Source of the DNA: Prevotellaceae bacterium
GTDB lineage: Bacteria > Bacteroidota > Bacteroidia > Bacteroidales > Bacteroidaceae
Assembly (NCBI GenBank): GCA_905371275.1
Contig: CAJPLH010000146.1
Span: forward strand, 1-5,251
Length of the DNA: 5,251 bases
Direction of reading: 5' to 3'
Shown: piece after piece, positions 1-4,923 of the stretch
How positions within the stretch are numbered: the first letter of the stretch is position 1
Layout: every line of letters begins with the position of its first letter
Notes under the pieces: model-generated
The model's input: only the letters and a program-made list of their open reading frames with translations
Told to the model about the DNA's origin: nothing
Database searches by the model: none
Program-made: the position numbers and the translations under genes

Positions 1-413
1 GTTTCGTCCACTTGCTCAACGGTGTAGCACATCGTGGTTTTCTTGAGATGCTCGTCGAGGTTGTGGTGCGCTTCGAGCGCGCTGTCTGCATTGACGCAAA
101 AGAAAATGGAGGATTTCTTCTCACGTCCGTTGCGCTCGTCAAGTATCGTTGTGTTGATTTTGCACTTGAACCACTTGTCGGCTTCCTCATCTCCGTAAAC
201 GATTTCGGAGAATTTGGTGCGTGACATTGCGATGATGTCGAACTCTTCGCGGTGACCGTATGCTAGTGCGGTTTCGCTGGTCTTCGTTTCGGCTTCTGTG
301 AAGGAGAGTGCTGCGGTGAGATACTCTTCTGTGATGGGTTTTGTAATGCCATCTTCGGTTGTTCCGATGTAACGCGTCTTGACGTTATACCAAATGTTGT
401 TTATTGTTGCCAT
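1..413 (-). CDS. DUF4494 family protein (3' end cut off by the window edge)
   Basis: My reverse-strand translation from the ATG at 413 stays open to base 1, giving 137 codons with no stop. It has the layout of DUF4494, a family of about 150 residues common in Bacteroidota phages and mobile elements. There is an early strand with W8-Y9 and VK (11-12), then TEEYLTAALSFTEAE (28-42), then DKWFKCK (79-85), a LDE...REKK segment (91-100), and a closing VEQVDET near the cut. Only the last 10-20 residues are probably missing. The function is unknown; no catalytic motif is visible. It follows dUTPase in the same direction. The start is uncertain: in-frame ATGs lie at 458 and 518 with no stop between them, and 518 would overlap the dUTPase 3' end by 20 nt. 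I chose 413 because family members reach the first Trp within a few residues. The family call is from recall of the pattern, not a search. Confidence 0.8.
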   Translation of the reverse strand, partial: MATINNIWYNVKTRYIGTTEDGITKPITEEYLTAALSFTEAETKTSETALAYGHREEFDIIAMSRTKFSEIVYGDEEADKWFKCKINTTILDERNGREKKSSIFFCVNADSALEAHHNLDEHLKKTTMCYTVEQVDE

Positions 414-480
414 ATTGTTTGATTTGAACTTATGGGTTATTGTTCTTATTGTTGCCATGTTGTTTGATTTGATGTTATGG
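401..480 (-). repeat. 45-bp-period tandem duplication carrying start codons
   Basis: Bases 401-435 and 446-480 match at 32 of 35 positions, and the full 45-bp units match less well at about 37 of 45. On the minus strand each copy reads CAAATCAAACAAYATGGCAACAATAA, an A-rich leader followed by ATG GCA ACA ATA. The period is a multiple of three, so the ATGs at 458 and 413 share a frame with no stop between them. If translated, the upstream copy adds 15 residues to the DUF4494 protein. A further in-frame ATG GCA GCA lies at 518, but 60 nt upstream, so it is not a clean third copy. Confidence 0.8.
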
Positions 481-498
481 ACTGTTGTCTTGTTCTTG

Positions 499-957
499 TT
501 ATTTTCCACTGCTGCCATATCCGTTTGCCCCTCTGTCGGTGTTATCGTTGAGTTCTTCTACCTCAATAAATTCCACGGCTGGAATGGGTAAGATGATGAG
601 CTGCGCAAAGCGTTCTCCCCTCTGATAAAGTCGATGAGGCTTGCGCTCTCCGTCTTTGCCTATCGTGTTGGGGTCTACTCGGAAACGCGCGGTAACTTCT
701 CCGCGGTATCCGCTATCAATCACACCCACTGCGTTTGAGAGGTGAAGGTGGGTGTGGTAAATGCTACTACGTGGAAAAAGCAAACCAACAAAGCCCTCGG
801 GAATTTCTACGGCTATGCCACTATTGCAAACGTGCTGCTTGTACTTTGCATCCCATTTGGCTTCTGCACAATAGAGGTCAAAGCCTGCGTCCGTGGTGTG
901 CGCTCTCGTTGGGAGCTTCGCGTTTGGGTGAATGAGTTTTGTTTTAATTGAAATCAT
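499..957 (-). CDS. dut: dUTP diphosphatase (dUTPase, trimeric type)
   Basis: This enzyme hydrolyses dUTP to dUMP and diphosphate, keeping uracil out of DNA and supplying dUMP for dTMP synthesis in the cytoplasm. All five conserved motifs of the trimeric family are present in order in 152 residues, the usual length: DAGFDLY (23-29); PRSSIYH (62-68); GVIDSGYRGEV (78-88) with the catalytic Asp at 81; RGERFAQLIILP (113-124); and the glycine-rich C-terminal arm RGANGYGSSGK (142-152). The arm has Tyr147 where Phe is usual; this should still stack on the uracil, so the enzyme is probably active. The ATG at 957 overlaps the upstream gene's stop as ATGA, which supports the start and translational coupling. 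Phage dUTPases commonly sit in such nucleotide-metabolism clusters. The 3' end may overlap the DUF4494 gene if that gene starts at 518. Confidence 0.96.
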   Translation of the reverse strand: MISIKTKLIHPNAKLPTRAHTTDAGFDLYCAEAKWDAKYKQHVCNSGIAVEIPEGFVGLLFPRSSIYHTHLHLSNAVGVIDSGYRGEVTARFRVDPNTIGKDGERKPHRLYQRGERFAQLIILPIPAVEFIEVEELNDNTDRGANGYGSSGK

Positions 958-1538
958 AGATTTTGAGTGTTACTAAAAAGTTCGATAATAGCTTCTGCTG
1001 CTGTGATGGTTTCGGGCATTACCCAGTAACTAATCGGCCTTTCTGAGAGAGTGGTGATGAGTTGTTTGAGGGTGTCCTGCATCTGCGCTTCGGGTTTCGC
1101 TGGTCGTGTGACTGGTGGCTTTTCTTTCAGTAGGACTAATCCTAGATGATATGCCACTAGTGCTGCTGCAATGGTCTTGGAAAATGGTTTGTTGTTCGTC
1201 TGTTCGGTTGTCCTTATGAATGTTGCGTAAAAGATGCTCAACGTAAACATAGGATTCTCCAATTTCAAGACGTCTTGCACTAGTCCATCAACGATCATTG
1301 TGTAGTCCTCTATCGCCTTGCGCTGTTCGTCTTCGGCTGCTTCGATGAGCTGCTGTAATTGTCGGGTGTACTTTCGCGCTTCTGAGAGTTTGTATTGTGC
1401 TGCCGTCAAACACGTATTGCCAACAAACAACCAGTAGAAGGTACAGTTACACTCGTAGCGTAGATTGGCACTCACGATGTCGGGTATTTCCTCCGTGGGT
1501 GGTGTGCGCGGTGCTGCGGATGGTATAATGATACTCAT
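954..1538 (-). CDS. Hypothetical helical protein, 194 aa
   Basis: I do not recognise this protein. The ORF is complete and coupled to dUTPase by an ATGA overlap; it begins 18 nt after the stop of the DUF1599 gene. The first 20 residues are Pro-rich and probably disordered. Residues 44-95 look like long amphipathic helices, partly coiled coil, rich in Gln, Glu, Lys and Ala. Residues 120-138 form a moderately hydrophobic segment (KTIAAALVAYHLGLVLL) that could be a buried helix or a weak membrane segment. A Pro/Lys-rich linker (139-150) leads to a last helical part. Three cysteines (30, 32, 43) lie near the N-terminus, too few and too irregular to call a zinc site. There is no signal peptide. 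The leader before ATG 1538 is unusually C-rich (CCCCAAAGCCCC), unlike the A-rich leaders of its neighbours. Being a gene is well supported by its context; the function is unknown. Confidence 0.75.
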   Translation of the reverse strand: MSIIIPSAAPRTPPTEEIPDIVSANLRYECNCTFYWLFVGNTCLTAAQYKLSEARKYTRQLQQLIEAAEDEQRKAIEDYTMIVDGLVQDVLKLENPMFTLSIFYATFIRTTEQTNNKPFSKTIAAALVAYHLGLVLLKEKPPVTRPAKPEAQMQDTLKQLITTLSERPISYWVMPETITAAEAIIELFSNTQNL

Positions 1539-1556
1539 TGCTTCGGGGCTTTGGGG

Positions 1557-2120
1557 CTATTCTCCATCTGTGGCTGTTTCTCGATATATCCTTGCTAGGC
1601 AAAGAATCGCGTAACCTGCAATATCGACAAACGCATCTTTGAGAGCTGCTTCTTCTCGGCTTATATCATCGCTGCCTTGTATCGTTTCTCTCAAGTGTTG
1701 GATGCGTGCTATCTTGATGAGGATAAGTTCAAACAAATAGTCGAAATCGCAATCTATCCACGCACTTTTGTAGCCTTGGTCTTTATGTGTGAGCGTGGCT
1801 TTTATCTCTTCGTTCATTTTTTCGACTTCTTCCGTTACTCGGTCGCCTTCGTTATAAAGGTCGTATAGGTTGCACGTTCCAATCTCGCTTTGTATGAGAG
1901 CGAAAATCGCGTAATTGTAGGTAGCGATTAGCGTTTCTGTCGTGCTTTCGTACCAGTCCTCGCTACTTCTTGTGACTGCGTTCAGCTTGCTGTAAATGAT
2001 ATTGAGGATTGTGAAATAGTCCGCCAATCTCCACGAGTGGCCGTATAGTTGCGCTTTCTCGGTGCGTACTGTTTCGCACTCGTCAAAGGCTTGTACGATG
2101 AATTCTTTTGGGTCTATCAT
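1557..2120 (-). CDS. DUF1599 / nucleotide modification associated domain 1 (Nmad1) family protein
   Basis: This all-helical protein has the two-repeat layout of DUF1599. In 187-aa numbering from ATG 2120, repeat 1 has YGHSWR (26-31), a helix with SK (44-45), and NYAIFALIQSE (69-79). Repeat 2 has YKSAW (117-121), the helix FELILIKIARIQHLR (130-144), and AGYAILCLARI (168-178). Family members typically read DYGxSWR...KxxRI...NYxxxALIQ twice. The family is known from Bacteroidota and phages and has been linked by gene neighbourhood to DNA base or nucleotide modification; the biochemistry is not settled as far as I know. An in-frame ATG at 2147 directly abuts the upstream stop (TGAATG) and would add nine residues. 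I prefer 2120 because an A-rich leader precedes it and about 25 residues before the YG motif matches the family. Its place between the methyltransferase and dUTPase genes suits a nucleotide-related role, but that is inference. Confidence 0.82.
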   Translation of the reverse strand: MIDPKEFIVQAFDECETVRTEKAQLYGHSWRLADYFTILNIIYSKLNAVTRSSEDWYESTTETLIATYNYAIFALIQSEIGTCNLYDLYNEGDRVTEEVEKMNEEIKATLTHKDQGYKSAWIDCDFDYLFELILIKIARIQHLRETIQGSDDISREEAALKDAFVDIAGYAILCLARIYRETATDGE

Positions 2121-2147
2121 AATGATTGCTTTTTTGTGGTGAAACAT

Positions 2148-2336
2148 TCAATCGGGGCAAACAAGGCTGTCTGCATATTGCTCCGTGGGTTTGGGTTGGT
2201 GCATCGTTGTGTTGGTGGGTTGCGCTATAAAATAGGTCTTCAATACATACACAAAGGATAAAAGCATAGCACCATATATGAAGGCGATGAGAGCTATTTC
2301 AATGGCTATCTCAAAGGGGTCTTTTCTTAGTTTCAT
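2148..2336 (-). CDS. Small single-pass membrane protein, 62 aa
   Basis: I know no family for this one. It starts with a short basic stretch (K2, R4, K5), then a long hydrophobic segment at about residues 9-37 (AIEIALIAFIYGAMLLSFVY as its core), then a polar Pro/Thr/Gln tail ending in CPD. The positive-inside rule suggests N-terminus in the cytoplasm and tail outside. No signal peptidase or lipobox site is evident; the only Cys is at 60. The ATG at 2336 follows an A-rich leader (CACAACAACAAGACA). A longer reading from TTG at 2363 would begin inside a palindrome and is less likely. The stop directly abuts a possible upstream ATG of the DUF1599 gene. Phage-encoded membrane peptides like this may act in exclusion or lysis control, but nothing in the sequence shows which. 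Confidence 0.6.
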   Translation of the reverse strand: MKLRKDPFEIAIEIALIAFIYGAMLLSFVYVLKTYFIAQPTNTTMHQPKPTEQYADSLVCPD

Positions 2337-2354
2337 TGTCTTGTTGTTGTGAAC

Positions 2355-2383
2355 TCTTTCCAAATTGGAAAAGGTTGGAAAGA
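2355..2383. promoter_or_regulatory. Palindrome plus extra half-site upstream of the membrane-protein gene
   Basis: A perfect palindrome with 7-bp arms and a 1-nt centre, TTTCCAA-A-TTGGAAA (2357-2371), is followed by another TTGGAAA at 2375-2381, exactly 10 bp after the first. The same left arm also pairs with the second half-site as a 9-bp inverted repeat, TCTTTCCAA (2355-2363) with TTGGAAAGA (2375-2383), with an 11-nt loop. It lies in the spacer between the methyltransferase stop and ATG 2336. No U-run follows on the minus-strand RNA, so it is not a standard terminator. The one-turn spacing suggests a protein-binding site or an RNA switch; the role is inferred. Confidence 0.45.
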
Positions 2384-2391
2384 ATCGGGGT

Positions 2392-3480
2392 TTATTGGTT
2401 GGCTTCGTTTATTGGGGTAAGCCATTGTTCGTATATTCTACTCGATATTTGCGCCATCATAATAGGCGGTACAGACATTCCGCAAACATAGTGTGGCTTC
2501 TGCTTTAGAAAGTCGTAATCTTGTGGAAAAGATGAGATACAACAAACTTCGCTTCTTCCTAAATATCGGGGCTGTTCAAATAGAATTAAACTATCTTCCT
2601 TCGCTGTTAAAGTTGGGCATATTTTTTCGTTGTAAACGTAGCTTTGCCCGAAGTTTGAAATTTTCCCACGTACCCTTTGACTAGCCTGCTTTTGGCTTAT
2701 ATCTCCTTCCTTTCTATTATCCCATAACAATCTCAAGGTAGGCGATTCTAACTTTCGCCCTGAATAGTCAGCAATTCCACCAAATGGAATCATCGGCTCG
2801 TTGAATGTGAGGTTTATGTAGGGTTGTTGCTCAAATAGATTTTTACGCATCGGCACTTGTCCCACTAAGTCCTTTCGTAAGCAAACAAAGAAAACACGTT
2901 CACGCCTTTGCGGTACTCCCATATTCTGAGCGTCTAACAAGAAGTGGGTGCAATAATATCCCGCCTTGTCGAACTCTTCGTGTATCTTCACGACATACTT
3001 CTTTGCTTCTCCCATTAGTAGTCCTTTCACGTTCTCAGCAACTACGATTTTAGGCTGCAACTTTTTAGCTAGGTCGATGAAGTCAAAAAACAACGTGTCT
3101 AAAACTTGTTTTGCTTGTCCTTCTCTGAAATGTTTCATCTTTCCCCACGATTCCTCTCTGCTTCCTGCTACTGAAAACGTAGAGCAAGGGGGCGAACCAT
3201 CTAAGATGTCAAGGTTATAGAGTTCATCGGGCAAATCTTCTCTTTGTTTGAACTCTTGTATCGGCTCGAGATAGGCAAATTTCGGATTGTGGTTGTGTTG
3301 GTAAACCTCCATCATTCTCGGGCCTATTTCGTTGCATCCTATGACGTCAAAGCCTGCGAGTTTATATCCCATTGTGCTACCTCCACCACACGCAAAGCAA
3401 GAAAAAACTTTGCCTTTGTCTTTCGTGAAATTTGCATCCTTCAGTGTCCACTTGTAATTGAATTTGTGGGAGTTGTTCAT
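2392..3480 (-). CDS. DNA (cytosine-5-)-methyltransferase
   Basis: The enzyme transfers methyl from S-adenosylmethionine to carbon 5 of cytosine in a specific DNA site. Of its 362 residues (typical length), the motifs seen in order are: motif I FSCFACGGGSTMG (26-38) for SAM; acidic E51 (CNEI); motif IV DGSPPCSTFS (94-103) with catalytic Cys99; motif VI ENV (149-151); motif VIII QRRERVFFV (191-199); a variable target-recognition region at about 205-290 ending with ICPTLTA (287-293); a motif IX-like RSEVCCISSFPQDY (309-322); and motif X CGMSVPP (333-339). Motif X has Met335 where Asn is usual. A start at 3540 is possible by frame, but ATG 3480 gives an ATGA overlap with the coiled-coil gene and removes 20 non-conserved residues, so I use 3480. 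No restriction endonuclease gene is visible, so this is probably an orphan phage methyltransferase that protects DNA or alters regulation. The target site cannot be read from the sequence. Confidence 0.95.
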   Translation of the reverse strand: MNNSHKFNYKWTLKDANFTKDKGKVFSCFACGGGSTMGYKLAGFDVIGCNEIGPRMMEVYQHNHNPKFAYLEPIQEFKQREDLPDELYNLDILDGSPPCSTFSVAGSREESWGKMKHFREGQAKQVLDTLFFDFIDLAKKLQPKIVVAENVKGLLMGEAKKYVVKIHEEFDKAGYYCTHFLLDAQNMGVPQRRERVFFVCLRKDLVGQVPMRKNLFEQQPYINLTFNEPMIPFGGIADYSGRKLESPTLRLLWDNRKEGDISQKQASQRVRGKISNFGQSYVYNEKICPTLTAKEDSLILFEQPRYLGRSEVCCISSFPQDYDFLKQKPHYVCGMSVPPIMMAQISSRIYEQWLTPINEANQ

Positions 3481-3755
3481 TGTCTTGCTGATTCTTTGGT
3501 GGCACGTTCCCACTTCTGCGCATTGGTGAGAGATTCCCACGCTTCGAGCATTTGTGCGCTTGCCTTTTTGCTTTCCTGGAGTAGTAGTTTCATTTCTTCT
3601 TTTGGTGCGCGTCTTTCTTTGGCTTCTTCCACGCGTCTAAGGGCTTCACCCTCGGCTCTTCGTGCCTTTTCGTAGTTGCGGTATGCAAGGCGCGTGTCCT
3701 CCGCTGCGCGCTTTATTTCGTTGTCCCAATACTCGGTGACTCTGTCTTTTTCCAT
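3477..3755 (-). CDS. Small charged coiled-coil protein, 92 aa
   Basis: I recognise no family. Nearly the whole protein is predicted helix: about residues 10-50 are dense in Ala, Glu, Arg and Lys with heptad-like spacing (RAAEDTRLAYRNYEKARRAE, then RRVEEAKERR). A break at AP (50-51) is followed by a second helix (EEMKLLLQESKKASAQMLEA) and a short tail. This suggests a helical hairpin or a dimerising coiled coil. It has no Cys and no membrane segment. The ATG at 3755 follows a leader reading AAAACAAATTGAATT, and its stop overlaps the methyltransferase start as ATGA, so the two are probably translated together. A long reading frame lies opposite on the plus strand, but gene order and overlaps favour this strand. 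It might act as a methyltransferase accessory subunit or structural spacer; neither is shown. Confidence 0.7.
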   Translation of the reverse strand: MEKDRVTEYWDNEIKRAAEDTRLAYRNYEKARRAEGEALRRVEEAKERRAPKEEMKLLLQESKKASAQMLEAWESLTNAQKWERATKESARQ

Positions 3756-3791
3756 AATTCAATTTGTTTTAGCTTTTTCGTGTCCTTGCGG

Positions 3792-4217
3792 TTATGGTTC
3801 GGTGATTAGTTCGAGGTCGTGAATGTTTCCCCATACTTTTGCACCGTGGTTCTTGAACTTAAAATGCAAATAGCCTTCATCTAGGCGCTCCAAGCCTACG
3901 CTGGTTTTGCTGTGAGCAATCACGTAAAACGCACGACTGTAAGGGTCGAACATTACCTCCATAAGATGACCGTATTTGTCTTCGATGATGTCCCCCTCCC
4001 AAATATCGGGGTATAGCTCTGTTGCTGGGAATACTAGCTGACCTATCGTTTCGGGGTCTACTTCGTGCTCTTCACCTGCAAAGTCTTGTCCTTTGATGTA
4101 GTATACCTCGTAAGGTGCTGCGGTTTCTGGGACTGGGCTTTCTTCGATTCGGGTAATTAAACTGCCCTCGTGCCACTTGCCTGCGTGGTCGCGTCCTCGA
4201 AATAAAATCTTTCTCAT
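3792..4217 (-). CDS. YopX family protein
   Basis: The 141 residues show the YopX family pattern (named after YopX of Bacillus phage SPbeta, unrelated to Yersinia Yops). The landmarks are the opening MRKILFRGRD (1-10), VDPETIGQLVF (53-63), LYPDIWEGDIIED (68-80), and the closing VWGNIHDLELI (128-138), which corresponds to the family's IGNIxxNPEL ending. Length is typical. YopX proteins are common in phages and prophages of Firmicutes and Bacteroidota. Their structure is mainly beta and oligomeric, and their function is not established. The ATG at 4217 comes 10 nt after the stop of the zinc-motif gene, with a leader of AACAAAACAA. Family assignment is from recalled motifs and is firm; the family is one of the clearest signs that this is phage-derived DNA. 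Confidence 0.9.
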   Translation of the reverse strand: MRKILFRGRDHAGKWHEGSLITRIEESPVPETAAPYEVYYIKGQDFAGEEHEVDPETIGQLVFPATELYPDIWEGDIIEDKYGHLMEVMFDPYSRAFYVIAHSKTSVGLERLDEGYLHFKFKNHGAKVWGNIHDLELITEP

Positions 4218-4227
4218 TTGTTTTGTT

Positions 4228-4923
4228 TTACTCTGTTTCTACTTTTGCAATTTCGTCCTCGTATAATTCCGTTGGAATAATGTGACAAATAGCAACACGA
4301 ACGCCCTCTTTTACCTCGAATATCATAGCAATTTCCGTGGCGTTATAGCACACGCACTCTTTTACCCCGAAATACTCCATAACGTGTTGCAGTTTTATCA
4401 TTTCTTGGCTGCGAAATAAACGCTTACCAAGTTCGATATACGTATCCCAATATGGACACGTAAAACCAGTGGCTCTTTTATGGGGGATTACTCCTTCACC
4501 TTGACAACATGGGCATTCATACAGCTCAAAGTATTCCTCCAGATCCTTTGCTTTGTACCTCCATTCTACGTATCCTTTTCCGTTGCATTCTTCGCAGGTT
4601 TCGTCTTTCGCTATTGTTTCAAACTCTTTTTCTTGTGGCAACGAATTGAGGGCTTTCTTGAGGGCTTTCAGCTTGATTTTTTTCTTTTCACCATTGCCAG
4701 ACAGAATATTAGTAAACAAGGGCTTCTCTGTTTCCTCGCACTCATTAGGATTAGGATAGAACGATGAATTAAGGATTACCGCGCTCACTCGATTCGTAGC
4801 AAATACAAAGTCTTTCCCTTTCTCCTTGTATGGCTTATCAGTGTAGCGCCTATCGTCTGAGGGGTCGCAAAATAGCTCAAAAAGCTCTTGCTCGTTGTTG
4901 ATGCGTTTCTTATTGTCGTTCAT
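4228..4923 (-). CDS. Zinc-motif protein with possible clamp-like flanking regions, 231 aa
   Basis: The clearest feature is a DnaJ-like zinc-binding pair: C110-EE-C113-NGKG and C137-PC-C140-QGEG, joined by about 23 charged residues. Two CxxCxGxG motifs should bind one zinc ion. Before it lies FVFATNRVSAVIL (39-51), a segment like the ATDxxRLA strand of DNA polymerase sliding clamps. After it, residues 186-216 (GVKECVCYNATEIAMIFEVK and the strand VRVAICHII) look like a closing beta hairpin. I recall hypothetical proteins of Bacteroidota and their phages with a zinc module set between such segments, which suggests a clamp-like fold with an inserted zinc ribbon; this is inference. It is not DnaJ: there is no J domain and only two of the four repeats. 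The ATG at 4923 overlaps the upstream stop as ATGA, supporting the start. A role in DNA binding or replication is possible but not shown. Confidence 0.8.
   Translation of the reverse strand: MNDNKKRINNEQELFELFCDPSDDRRYTDKPYKEKGKDFVFATNRVSAVILNSSFYPNPNECEETEKPLFTNILSGNGEKKKIKLKALKKALNSLPQEKEFETIAKDETCEECNGKGYVEWRYKAKDLEEYFELYECPCCQGEGVIPHKRATGFTCPYWDTYIELGKRLFRSQEMIKLQHVMEYFGVKECVCYNATEIAMIFEVKEGVRVAICHIIPTELYEDEIAKVETE

Noticed and set aside
379..591. Plus-strand 70-aa hydrophobic ORF (Leu/Val/Phe-rich)
   Set aside because: It is the antisense of the A-rich tandem-repeat region and the dUTPase 3' end; its hydrophobicity comes from T-rich complement codons, and its direction opposes all supported genes.
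2390..2416. Short direct repeat GTTTATTGG at the 3' end of the methyltransferase gene
   Set aside because: Only 9 bp, within or next to the last codons, with no element or att-like structure around it.
2483..2490. CAAACATA, matching the Bacteroides -7 promoter element (TAnnTTTG) on the minus strand
   Set aside because: No TTTG -33 element at the right spacing, and it lies inside methyltransferase coding sequence; a chance match is likely. The same holds for CAAATCTA at 5192-5199.
2966..3220. Plus-strand 84-aa ORF inside the methyltransferase gene
   Set aside because: It lies wholly antisense to conserved motifs IV-VIII and has no recognisable domain or leader.
3244..3675. Plus-strand 143-aa ORF opposite the methyltransferase start and the coiled-coil gene
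   Set aside because: It is Ser/Ala/Arg-rich low-complexity translation of the antisense strand; the methyltransferase motifs on the other strand are unambiguous and the coiled-coil gene is coupled to them.
4582..4690. DnaJ chaperone based on CxxCxGxG motifs
   Set aside because: Only two of four motifs are present, with no J domain and a different overall layout; a generic zinc-binding module fits better.
4480..4767. Plus-strand 95-aa Phe-rich ORF antisense to the zinc-motif gene
   Set aside because: The Phe-rich, membrane-like look is the mirror of Lys/Glu-rich codons on the minus strand; it has no supporting context.
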